Shown: positions 36,351-44,270 of the stretch, one piece after another
How the letters are laid out: every line of letters begins with the position of its first letter
Numbering within the stretch: position 1 is the first letter of the stretch
From: Sphingopyxis macrogoltabida
Lineage (GTDB): Bacteria > Pseudomonadota > Alphaproteobacteria > Sphingomonadales > Sphingomonadaceae
Assembly: GCF_001307295.1 (NCBI RefSeq)
Contig: NZ_CP012700.1
Coordinates: 3,723,001 to 3,787,000 of the forward strand
Length of the DNA stretch: 64,000 nucleotides
Direction of reading: 5' to 3'
Made by a program: the position numbers and the translations under genes
The notes under the pieces: generated by a model
Databases searched by the model: none
What the model was told of the DNA's origin: nothing
Seen by the model: the letters and a program-made list of their open reading frames with translations, nothing else

Positions 36351-36842
36351 ATGCGGGGACATTTCCTATTCGCGATGTCGGTGTCGGGATTGATGCTGAT
36401 GACACCGCCCGCTGCCCGGGCTGCACCGGAAACGGCGGCCACAGCGGCGGCGGCGCCTATCGCTTATCCCCAAACCCGCCGCGATAATGTCGTCGAGGAT
36501 CATTTCGGACAGAAGGTCGCCGATCCCTATCGCTGGCTGGAGAATGACGTCTGCGAGGACAGGCAGGTCGCGGCGTGGGTCGAGGCACAGAACAAGGTAA
36601 CCAGCGCCGCAATTCGGGACTGCAGAATCAGGCGGTACTCTATGTCCGCGACAGCCTGAACGGGCCCGAACGGGTGCTGATCGACCCCAATAGCTGGTCG
36701 AAAGACGGAGCCGACGCGCTCGCCGAGCTGTCGGTATCAAGCGACGGCAAGCGCATCGCCTATGCCGTGCAGGAAGGCGGCGGCGGACCTTCCGCGTCCT
36801 CGACGTCGACAGCGGACGAACTTCCGCTCGGCAGACGCGGCT
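36351..36842 (+). pseudogene. Prolyl oligopeptidase (S9A) N-terminal remnant, frameshifted
   Basis: It begins with a ribosome-binding site (GAGAGG), an ATG and a normal signal peptide, then YPQTRRDNVVEDHFG and VADPYRWLEND, the start of S9A prolyl oligopeptidases. After EAQNKVT (~36600) the frame is lost; related sequence continues in a second frame (LQNQAVLYVRDSLNG, ~36622) with about 40 codons missing, then shifts again at ~36780 to TFRVLDVDSGR. The rest of the propeller and the whole hydrolase domain are absent. Non-functional. Confidence 0.82.
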
Positions 36843-37680
36843 AACGTCTATTCGTCAGCCGGGATCGGCGGCGCAGAATCCGTGATGCGCGGGCAGTGGC
36901 GCATGGGCATCTTCCTGCAGGCCGGGGTCACCAGCATGCGCGACGTCGGGTCGCATGGCGACTCGCCGTTCGTGCTCAAGCGGGCGCAAGCGGCCGGCGA
37001 AATTCCCGGTCCCCGTATCTTCGCGGCGGGCCAGCTCATCACCCAGACCGGCGGCCATGCTGCAATCCATGCCTTCGGCCCGGCCTTTCCCGAAGTCCCC
37101 AACGGTAACCCGAATTCGATGACCCGTATCGCATCAGGTCCCGACCAGTGGCGCGAGGCGGTGCGCATCCAGTTCGCCAAGGGCGCCGATCTGATCAAAC
37201 TTGCCAGCGAATATAATCAGGCCGAGATCACCGCGGCCGTCGATGAGGCGCATTCGCTCGGCCTGCCGGTGACGACGGATACCGAAACCCATATATGAAC
37301 ATGGCGCTCAGGGCCGGGGTGGACTCGATCGAACATCCGCTGCCGCGGAGCGACGCCGCCATCGCGCTGATGGCCAGGCGCGGCATCGCCTCGGTGCCGA
37401 CCTTCGTTCCCTATCGCCTCGTCATGCGGACTTGGGACGGTTGATATTTCGGCTCCACCTCGCGCCGGTTCGAACTGAACGAGGAGAGCATCCTCGCGAT
37501 GGGCAAGAAGATGCGGCGCGCCGGCATCAAAATGGGAATCGGGCTCGACCTGATCAGCGATTGGCCGGACTATATGCCGGGCGCCTATATCAACGAGCTC
37601 GAGAGCTTCGAACGGATCGGCTACACGAAAGCGGAAGCGCTTGTCGCGGCGACGAAGACGAGCGCCGAGATCATGCACAT
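36843..37680 (+). pseudogene. Amidohydrolase (imidazolonepropionase-like) internal fragment, disrupted
   Basis: The sequence enters the middle of a metal-dependent amidohydrolase (LQAGVTSMRDVGS, IFAAGQLITQTGGHA, AVDEAHSLGLPVT). A frameshift near 37293 moves it to another frame (ALRAGVDSIEHPLP), a TGA at 37442-37444 interrupts, and the same frame then continues (FGSTSRRFELNEES to AEALVAATKTSAEIMHM). The N terminus with the HxH metal site and the C-terminal ~50 residues are missing. Non-functional. Confidence 0.85.
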
Positions 37681-37962
37681 GTCGGTCTCAACGACGGCAA
37701 CAATGCCCTCAGCGGCGTGCGGCGGATGCGCAGCGGCACCAATTATCTGCGCTACGAACTCTACAAGACTGCCACGTCCGCCGACCGGTGGGGCGCCGTC
37801 GGCGCCGCCCGCCGCAGCAGCGCCAGCGCCGACACGAACGCCGGCATCTATGATTCCACGACGACGCAGGGCTATAGCTATCGCGCCGCGATCCTGCCCG
37901 GGCAGATCACCCCGCCGGCGGGCAGCTACAGCGACACGGTCCGGATCGACGTGGCTTTTTGA
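37681..37962 (+). pseudogene. Spore coat U (SCPU, Csu-pilin-like) C-terminal fragment
   Basis: In a third frame, directly joined to the amidohydrolase remnant, are the last ~93 residues of a spore-coat-U-domain protein: GVRRMRSGTNYLRYELYK, then YRAAILPGQITPPAGSYSD and the terminal strand VRIDVAF followed by TGA. These proteins are secreted chaperone-usher pilin-like subunits. Signal peptide and N-terminal half are absent and no usher or chaperone gene is nearby. Confidence 0.8.
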
Positions 37963-38048
37963 GACTGCATCCGGCCATGAACAAAATATGGAACAAATCC
38001 CGCATGCCAAGCGCTATAGGGCGGGGACCGTAGCGAAAGGGGTGGCCA

Positions 38049-38597
38049 ATGGGTCATCAGGCGCAGGACGGTGCCCGCAGCGAATCCGAAGAATCGCGTC
38101 TCGACCGGCTGGAAAGTCGGCTCGACAAGCTTGTTGCATTACTCGAAACCATGGTCACGGGGGCTCCGGAAACGGGACCGCCATCTGCCGCAGCCGCGCT
38201 CGCTCCCGATAGTCTTTTGCCTGCCTCCGAGCGCAAGGCGGACATCATTCGCCCGACCAGCTTTCCGAAGGCGCGCGCGCGCTTTGCCCGCGAAACGATT
38301 CGCCGCAGGCGCAAACGCGAGGAATATTTCCCGGCCGAACTATTTTCGGATGCCTGCTGGGACATTCTGCTCGACCTCTATGCCGCGCACTATGAGGGCG
38401 AAGCGGTATCGATTTCCAGCCTTTGCATCGCGGCATCGGTGCCGCAAACCACCGCCTTGCGGTGGATCGCCTTGCTGACCAACGAAGGATGGCTGGTCCG
38501 CTGGGCCGATCCGAACGACCGCCGGCGCTCGTACATCAAATTGAGCGACAGCGCGCGGGGCCGGCTGGATGCCTATTTCGACGACCTGCCCTATTAA
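38049..38597 (+). CDS. MarR-like winged-helix regulator with N-terminal coiled coil
   Basis: A 182-residue protein. Residues ~12-37 form a short coiled coil (SRLDRLESRLDKLVALLETM), a basic linker follows (FARETIRRRRKREEYF), and residues ~98-175 are a winged helix (SISSLCIAASVPQTTALRWI, WADPNDRRRSYIKLSD). The DP.DRR wing is MarR-like. Target unknown. Strong site AAAGGGG upstream. It lies 86 bases beyond the pseudogene cluster and may be its surviving neighbour. Confidence 0.85.
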   Translation: MGHQAQDGARSESEESRLDRLESRLDKLVALLETMVTGAPETGPPSAAAALAPDSLLPASERKADIIRPTSFPKARARFARETIRRRRKREEYFPAELFSDACWDILLDLYAAHYEGEAVSISSLCIAASVPQTTALRWIALLTNEGWLVRWADPNDRRRSYIKLSDSARGRLDAYFDDLPY

Positions 38598-38671
38598 CGA
38601 CAGTCGCTGAAGCAGGCGATTGCGCTATTTCGCTGACAACACCGTCTATCGTTTGCTGCGACGGATAAGGT

Positions 38672-38745
38672 TGGAGGCCCGAGCCGGAATCGAACCGGCG
38701 TATACGGATTTGCAGTCCGCTGCGTCACCACTCCGCCATCGGGCC
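38672..38745 (-). tRNA. tRNA-Cys (anticodon GCA)
   Basis: On the minus strand the 74-base sequence folds as a cloverleaf: acceptor GGCCCGA / TCGGGCC, anticodon loop CTGCAAA with GCA, T-arm GCCGG TTCGATT CCGGC, discriminator U (the tRNA-Cys identity base) and an encoded CCA. It stands alone. Confidence 0.96.
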
Positions 38746-39011
38746 TCAAAGCGCAGAAATGCGTGGAGACAGCGCCCCTAGCCGTTTCACTTCGCGACTG
38801 CAATCCGATTGTTGGGCAAATCGGCCGCAGTTCCGCGCCCGCTATCGAACCGACGCATTCGCGAAAGGGCGATGCGGGCTTGGCGGCACCCCCATTGCCA
38901 GCTATGCGGCGTCAGCATGGGGATGCACCTGTATTACTATTGCAATACAGCGCCGCTTCGGGTAGAGCTTCCCCGTAAGGATAAGACCCTTAGGAATCGG
39001 AAAACAGGCTG

Positions 39012-39674
39012 ATGGCGACCCAATATAGCGAGATAAGCGCGGCCGACATGCGCGCGGCGATGATCGACAGCCAGCTGCGTCCCAGCGACGTCATCGATCC
39101 TGCCGTCATCGGTGCGATGGCCGAGGCGCCGCGCGAGGGCTATGTGCCGGCGGCGCTCGCGGGCGTTGCCTATATGGACCGCGCGATCGCGCTGGGTCAG
39201 GGCCGGGTGATCAATCCGCCGCTTGTCACCGGCCGTTTGCTCGCCGCGGCAGCGATCCGGCCGGGATCGCGCGTGCTGCTGGTCGGCAGCGCAACCGGCT
39301 ATACTGCCGCGCTGCTCGCGCTGATGGATGCCGAGGTCCATGCCGTCGAGGAAGCGGCCGAGTTGATGGCGGCCGCTCAGGCCACCGCCACCGACGACAA
39401 TATCCGATGGGTCCAAGGCCCGCTGCATGCCGGTGCGCCCGACGCCGCGCCGTTCGACCGCATCATCGTCGAAGGTGCGATCGAGACGCTGCCCGAGGCG
39501 CTCGCCGCGCAGCTTGCCGAAGGCGGGCGACTGGTCGCGGCGCGCCGCGAGGGTGCGGTGACCCGGCTGGTCCAGGGCGTCAAGACCGGCGGAACGATCG
39601 CGCTGCGCAGCTTCGCCGATATGGATGTCGCGCCGCTGCCCGGCTTTGCCGCCCCGGCGGGATTTCGCTTCTAA
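39012..39674 (+). CDS. Protein-L-isoaspartate O-methyltransferase-like (Pcm family)
   Basis: A 220-residue SAM-dependent methyltransferase of the PCMT family, N terminus ADMRAAMIDSQLRPSDVIDP. SAM loop LLVGSATGYTAALLA replaces the usual VLEIGTGSGY, and PFDRIIVEGA follows. In alphaproteobacteria this gene commonly precedes a TolC-family gene and its substrate is not proven to be isoaspartyl protein. The residues between the motifs are shorter than in E. coli Pcm. It is 34 bases from the TolC-like gene, probably one transcript. Confidence 0.87.
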   Translation: MATQYSEISAADMRAAMIDSQLRPSDVIDPAVIGAMAEAPREGYVPAALAGVAYMDRAIALGQGRVINPPLVTGRLLAAAAIRPGSRVLLVGSATGYTAALLALMDAEVHAVEEAAELMAAAQATATDDNIRWVQGPLHAGAPDAAPFDRIIVEGAIETLPEALAAQLAEGGRLVAARREGAVTRLVQGVKTGGTIALRSFADMDVAPLPGFAAPAGFRF

Positions 39675-39708
39675 ACGCCCTTCCCTCTTGCTTCAGGCGA
39701 CGACCATA

Positions 39709-41202
39709 ATGCACGATATCCAGATCAGACCGCCAATCCGCCGCGCGCGGCTGTTCGGCGGACTGGCGTTCGGCGCGCTGATGCTGGCATCGCAGGCGCA
39801 GGCCGAAACGCTGCAGGGGGCGCTCGCCAAAGCCTATGAGAATAACCCGACGCTGACCGCGGCGCGCGCCGGACAGCGTGCGAACGACGAAAATGTTCCG
39901 ATCCAGAAAAGCTATGGCCTGCCGAACCTTGGCGGGCAGGTCGATTATCAGGAAAATATCGTCGTCCCGGGCAACAGCTTCACCTCGCCCGGCCGGGTGC
40001 TGAGCGCGACGGGGCAGTTTTCGGTCCCCATCTATCAGGGCGGTGCGGTGCGCAACGCCGTGAAGGCGGCGAAATATCGCGTCGAGGCGGGACAGGCCGA
40101 TCTGCGTGCGACCGAAGCGAGCATCTTTTCGCAAGTTGTCGGCGCCTATATGGACGTCATCCGCGATCAGGCCATCGTCCAGCTCAATCAGAAGAATGTC
40201 TCGGTCCTGCGGACCAATTTGCAGGCGACGAGCGACCGCTTCGAGATCGGCGACCTCACCCGCACCGACGTCGCCCAGTCGGAAGCACGGCTGGCGCTCG
40301 CCGAGGGCGATCTGCGCACCGCCGAGGCGAACCTGATCGCCAGCCGCGAATCTTATATCCGGCTCGTCGGCGACGCGCCGGTCGACCTTGAAAGCCCGCC
40401 GACGCTGCCGAACCTGCCCGCGAGCGCCGAGGATGCGGTGGCGATCGCACTCACCAGCAATCCCGACATCGAGGCGGCAAACCAGATCGTCAACGCGAAT
40501 CGCGCCGACATCGGCGTTGCTCGTGCTTCACGGATGCCCAAGTTGTCGGGCACGGTCGGCGGCGGCTATAGCGACTATCTCGGTTCGCTGCGCGGCACCG
40601 ACCAGACCGGGGCGCGTTTCGCCCAGACGACGACGAGCGCACAGGCCGGCCTGTCGCTGACCGTCCCGCTCTTCCAGGGCGGCCGCCCCGCAGCGCAGGT
40701 TCGGCAGGCCCAGTCGCGCACCAGCCAGGCGATCGAAAATTATGTCGAGACCGAACGCGGCGTGATCGCGCAGACGCGCGGCGCCTATGCGGCGTGGCAG
40801 GCGAACGAGCGAATCATCGCGGCGACGCAGCAGGCGGTCGGCGCCAATGCGCTGTCGCTCGAAGGCGTACGCGCCGAAAACAGCGTCGGGACGCGCTCGA
40901 TCCTCGACATATTGAACGCCGAACAGGAATATCTGAACACCCAGGTCCAGCTCGTCTCCGCGCGGCGCAACAGCTACGTCGCCGCCTTTTCCGTGCTCGC
41001 GGCGATGGGCAAGGCCGAGGCGCGCGACCTCGGCATCGAGGGCGGCGCGCTTTACGATCCGGCGGTCAATTATGAGCGCGTGCGCGGCAAGATCTTCGAC
41101 TGGGACGACGATCCGAAGCCGCAGCAGCAATCGACCGACACGCGCAGCGTCCCCGCCGCCAACGCCAATGTCCCTGCCGGCGAACCGCTCCCCGGACAAT
41201 AG
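39709..41202 (+). CDS. tolC: TolC-family outer-membrane channel (type I secretion type)
   Basis: A 497-residue outer-membrane protein with signal peptide (MHDIQIRPPIRRARLFGGL... cleaved after AQA near 31) and two TolC repeats rich in Ala/Gln helices (ETLQGALAKAYENNPTL, LFQGGRPAAQVRQA, SILDILNAEQEYLNTQVQL). It would serve as exit duct for type I secretion and RND pumps. The start at 39709 follows a weak site; an ORF extension to 39625 overlaps the methyltransferase gene. It lies between pcm-like and popZ. Confidence 0.92.
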   Translation: MHDIQIRPPIRRARLFGGLAFGALMLASQAQAETLQGALAKAYENNPTLTAARAGQRANDENVPIQKSYGLPNLGGQVDYQENIVVPGNSFTSPGRVLSATGQFSVPIYQGGAVRNAVKAAKYRVEAGQADLRATEASIFSQVVGAYMDVIRDQAIVQLNQKNVSVLRTNLQATSDRFEIGDLTRTDVAQSEARLALAEGDLRTAEANLIASRESYIRLVGDAPVDLESPPTLPNLPASAEDAVAIALTSNPDIEAANQIVNANRADIGVARASRMPKLSGTVGGGYSDYLGSLRGTDQTGARFAQTTTSAQAGLSLTVPLFQGGRPAAQVRQAQSRTSQAIENYVETERGVIAQTRGAYAAWQANERIIAATQQAVGANALSLEGVRAENSVGTRSILDILNAEQEYLNTQVQLVSARRNSYVAAFSVLAAMGKAEARDLGIEGGALYDPAVNYERVRGKIFDWDDDPKPQQQSTDTRSVPAANANVPAGEPLPGQ

Positions 41203-41277
41203 GGCTTGGCAAGCGACGCCCCTCACCGGTATGATCATGGTTAATCGCCCTTGCCGGGCGCGCCGAAGGGGGATCTG

Positions 41278-41703
41278 ATGGGCGACATGTCGCGAGAGCC
41301 ATCGATGGAAGATATCTTGTCGTCGATCCGGCGCGTTATCGCGCGCGACGAGGCGCCGGGCGCCGCCCGCGATGCGCAGGCGGTCCGCGTCGAGGATATC
41401 CTCGACCTTCAGGACGAAGACGTCGGCGGCGGCGATCCCGCGCCGTCAAACGACGAGTTGGTGTCCGCGGCGAGTGCCGATGCTGCGCGCCAGTCGCTCG
41501 AAGCCTTGAGCGCGGCGGTGACGCCCGAGGCCGCGCCGGCGCGTGCTACCGAAGTTCCCGCATCGGCAGCGCGCACGATGGAAGACGTCGTTCTCGACGC
41601 GCTGCGCCCGATGCTCAAGGACTGGCTCGATACCAACCTGCCATCGCTCGTCGAGGCGATGGTGGCGAAGGAAATCAGCCGGATTACCGGCAAGCGGCCC
41701 TGA
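41278..41703 (+). CDS. popZ: PopZ-like polar organising protein (DUF2497)
   Basis: A 141-residue protein with the two conserved ends of PopZ: N-terminal helix SREPSMEDILSSIRRVIARD and C-terminal oligomerisation region TMEDVVLDALRPMLKDWLD and PSLVEAMVAKEISRI, joined by an acidic Ala/Pro/Asp linker. PopZ forms a pole-localised matrix that anchors the chromosome origin (ParB). The start at 41278 follows AGGGGGA; the ORF from 41251 is less likely. Convergent with nudC across repeat copy 3. Confidence 0.9.
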   Translation: MGDMSREPSMEDILSSIRRVIARDEAPGAARDAQAVRVEDILDLQDEDVGGGDPAPSNDELVSAASADAARQSLEALSAAVTPEAAPARATEVPASAARTMEDVVLDALRPMLKDWLDTNLPSLVEAMVAKEISRITGKRP

Positions 41704-41711
41704 CATTTCCG

Positions 41712-41849
41712 ATTCCTCCCTGTGGCGAAGCCATGGGGAGGGGGACCGCCGCGAAGCGGTGGTGGAGGGGCCAAGGCGCCGCGCAATTTGCCCCTCCGTC
41801 AGCCTCTTCGAGACTGCCACCTCCCCATGGCTTCGCCACAGGGAGGATT
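41712..41849. repeat. Dispersed hairpin repeat, copy 3
   Basis: The best-preserved copy. Arms 41714-41741 and 41820-41847 are perfect 28-base reverse complements (start TCCTCCCTGTGGCGAAGCC). An inner hairpin ACCGC..GCGGT is at ~41745. It fills the gap between convergent popZ and nudC; its last base is shared with the nudC stop (TAA followed by TCCTCCC on the minus strand). Confidence 0.85.
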
Positions 41850-42717
41850 ATCGGGCCCAATCTTCCAGCAGGTGTCGGGCGATCGCCAGCGATGGCGGCG
41901 CCGTGAACGGCGCCCCCATGTCGCCCGCCAGCGCCGCGCGGACTTCGGCACGATCGACCCACATTGCCGCTTCGATTTCGGTCGTGTCGAGCGTCAGCGC
42001 GGGGTCGCACGCGACCGCGCGGCAGCCGATCATCAGCGACGATGGGAAGGGCCAGGGCTGGCTTGCGACATAGGTCACGTCGGACACGCGAATCCCGGCT
42101 TCTTCGAACAACTCGCGCGCGACCGCTTCCTCGAGCGATTCGCCGGGCTCGACAAACCCCGCGAGCGCCGAGAAGAAGCCCGGCGGAAAGCCGCCCTGCC
42201 GCCCGACGAGCACGCGCCTGTCGCATTCGGCGAGCATGATCACCACGGGATCGACGCGCGGAAAATGCTCGGCATTGCAGGCACCGCACTTGCGGCCCCA
42301 GCCGCCGCGAAACAACGCGGTCGGGACGCCGCACACCGCGCAGAAGCGATGCCGCGCGTGCCAGTCGACAAGACTGCGCGCGCCGCCGTAGAGCGCCGCC
42401 TCCTCGCCCGACAGCAAAGGCAGCAGACGCATGACGGTGCGCGAGCGCGCGTCGATTCGCTGGCCCGCAGCAGGCTCACGCACGAAATGCGGCACCCGGT
42501 CATCGTCGAGGCCGAGCAGCAGCAGTCCGCGGTCATCGTCAGGGTCGAGCGGCTCCCAGCGCAGCCCGCCGCCATCGCCGGGCACGAAATCGATTCCGTC
42601 GAGCGCGAGGCAGCGCGCCCGCGGATCGGACGTCGCCGCCGCAAAGGCATCGGCGTCGGTGCGCAACTGGTCAGCGCGGTCGAGCCGCGCGCCTGTGAAA
42701 CCCAGCGGCAAAGTCAT
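41848..42717 (-). CDS. nudC: NADH pyrophosphatase (NudC), possible NAD-decapping enzyme
   Basis: A 289-residue Nudix hydrolase with a Cys4 zinc ribbon (FCAVCG...RKCGACNAEHFPR), an intact Nudix box (G-x5-E-x7-REL-x-EE-x-G) and the NudC-specific SQPWPFPSSLM. It cleaves NAD(H) to NMN(H) and AMP and in other bacteria removes NAD caps from RNA. The ATG at 42717 directly abuts a 264-bp inserted element, so its original upstream region is displaced; the element end brings GGAGG 12-16 bases upstream. An in-frame ORF continues upstream to 42951 inside the element, giving a possible 78-residue N-terminal extension. The stop touches repeat copy 3. Confidence 0.92.
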   Translation of the reverse strand: MTLPLGFTGARLDRADQLRTDADAFAAATSDPRARCLALDGIDFVPGDGGGLRWEPLDPDDDRGLLLLGLDDDRVPHFVREPAAGQRIDARSRTVMRLLPLLSGEEAALYGGARSLVDWHARHRFCAVCGVPTALFRGGWGRKCGACNAEHFPRVDPVVIMLAECDRRVLVGRQGGFPPGFFSALAGFVEPGESLEEAVARELFEEAGIRVSDVTYVASQPWPFPSSLMIGCRAVACDPALTLDTTEIEAAMWVDRAEVRAALAGDMGAPFTAPPSLAIARHLLEDWAR

Positions 42718-42719
42718 TA

Positions 42720-42983
42720 GGGCGTGTTCCTCCCACTGACGCATTCGAGGCGTCGAAATGGCGAAGATATCGACTTCGCGCGGCCGCCGCAGATGGTGGT
42801 TCCATTTGCAAGGCCGCGCGGAGACGAGATCGAAGCCATTTCGGCGTCCCTCCGGGATTTGACCGATTTTGTCGATGGCCGCGTCAGCGAGCCTTGGAAT
42901 ATATTCATATGCCTGCGCCTCGCTTCCTTGCCCTGTACAAAATCGCTTCAAACCTCGAATGCGTCAGTGGGAGGAACACGCCC
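42720..42983. mobile_element. MITE-like element, 264 bp, 31-bp perfect terminal inverted repeats, TTA target duplication
   Basis: Ends 42720-42750 and 42953-42983 are exact reverse complements (outer end GGGCGTGTTCCTCCC). TTA occurs immediately outside both ends (42717-42719 and 42984-42986), as expected of a 3-base target duplication; a TNA target is known for the IS1031 group of IS5-family elements, so that family is a candidate source (inference). No transposase is encoded; the only open frame is a short minus-strand one of ~77 codons running into nudC. Excising one TTA and the element gives TAATG joining the serine-hydrolase stop and nudC start. Confidence 0.88.
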
Positions 42984-44270
42984 TTAGCCCGCGACGTCCT
43001 TGAAGAAGGTCTCGCCGAACTTGCCCTGGAAGGAAACGGCGTCGGGCGGCATGATCTGCGTATAACCGGCCGCCCGATAACCGAGCCCGCGGTGAACGAA
43101 GCCGATCGTCCCCGCCGCGCCAGCCCAGCCGAAAATCCCTTCGCCGCCCGGCGAGGTCGGCAGCGACACGCGGCCGCCCGCACCGAAGCCTTCGCCGTCG
43201 ATGAAGCTGCCCTTGCGGTCGACGCTGTCGGAGATGAGGTTCGACATCGCGAGCCGCGCGGTTTCGGGCTGCATCACCCGCACCCCGCCCGTCTCGCCTT
43301 CGCCGAGTAGCATCGCGAGGAACCGGTCGTAATCGCGCGCGCTCGACACCAGCCCGCCGCCGCCGAACGGATAGGGCGGCGGATCGAGATAGATCGAGTT
43401 GGCAGCGGGATCGAACGGGATCAGCGCGCCGCCGAACGGGGCGTAGTTGCTCGTGAAGCGCGCGACATCCTGCGCGCCGACCATGAAGCCCGTGTTCGAC
43501 ATACCGAGCGGATCGAACAGCCGCGCCTTGAGGAAGGCGTCGAAGGCTTGCCCCGACACGACCTCGATGACGCGGCCCATCAGGTCGAGACCGATCGAAT
43601 AGCTCCATTTGGTGCCGGGCTCATAGACCAGCGGCAGCGCCGCGAGCCGGTCGGCCATCGCGGCAAGGCTCGGCGCAGGCTTCACGTCGGCAAAGCCCGG
43701 AATCGGCAGGCGGCTCGCCTGTCCGCCGACGATGCCGGCATCGTCATAGGCCTTTTTGATCGGACCCTTCTGGATGATGTTATAGCCGAGCCCCGCGGTG
43801 TGGGTGAGCAACTGGCGAACCGTGATCGGGCCCTTCGCCGGGCGCACGTCGGTGATCGAGCCATCGGGCGTGTTCTGCACATTCATCTTTGCGAACAGCG
43901 GCAGGAAATCGGCAATCGGCTGGTCGAGGGTCATCTTGCCGTCCTCGATCAGCAGCATCGCCGCGATGCCGGTGACCGGCTTGGTCATCGAATAGAGCCG
44001 CCAGAGCGTGTCGGGACCGACCGGGGTCGGCGCATCGTTCGATTGTACCCCGGCGCCGAAAAACACCGGCGCCTCCTGCCCCTTGCCGATCGCGGCGAGC
44101 GTGCCGACGAGTTCGCGGCGGTCGACGAAGCCTTTGATGAAGCTGTAGGTTCCGGGGTAAAGCTGCTCGCCGCCCGCCTTCCACGCGAAGGCATTGCGCG
44201 GCAGCAGCGCCGTCGCCCCGGCGGCGGCAAATCCGCCGAGCAGCGCGCGCCGCGAAACCATCATGTTCAT
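42984..44270 (-). CDS. Tat-exported serine hydrolase (beta-lactamase/class C family)
   Basis: A 428-residue exported protein with twin-arginine signal (VSRRALLGGFAAAGA). The catalytic SxxK is SMTK, the second motif is YSI in place of YxN, and the third box reads WAGAAGT, as in esterase- or peptidase-like relatives (EstB, LACTB) rather than true AmpC. Substrate unknown; antibiotic resistance should not be assumed. Its start overlaps the mutY stop (ATGA), and its TAA stop borders the mobile element that separates it from nudC. Confidence 0.9.
   Translation of the reverse strand: MNMMVSRRALLGGFAAAGATALLPRNAFAWKAGGEQLYPGTYSFIKGFVDRRELVGTLAAIGKGQEAPVFFGAGVQSNDAPTPVGPDTLWRLYSMTKPVTGIAAMLLIEDGKMTLDQPIADFLPLFAKMNVQNTPDGSITDVRPAKGPITVRQLLTHTAGLGYNIIQKGPIKKAYDDAGIVGGQASRLPIPGFADVKPAPSLAAMADRLAALPLVYEPGTKWSYSIGLDLMGRVIEVVSGQAFDAFLKARLFDPLGMSNTGFMVGAQDVARFTSNYAPFGGALIPFDPAANSIYLDPPPYPFGGGGLVSSARDYDRFLAMLLGEGETGGVRVMQPETARLAMSNLISDSVDRKGSFIDGEGFGAGGRVSLPTSPGGEGIFGWAGAAGTIGFVHRGLGYRAAGYTQIMPPDAVSFQGKFGETFFKDVAG

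Noticed and set aside
38746..39011. Short ORFs (about 60-70 codons) between tRNA-Cys and the Pcm-like gene
   Set aside because: Three overlapping frames of equal length, no ribosome-binding site, no recognisable protein; treated as non-coding.
42984..44270. Antibiotic-resistance beta-lactamase
   Set aside because: SxxK present but YSI and WAGAAGT motifs fit esterase/peptidase-like serine hydrolases; resistance cannot be claimed.
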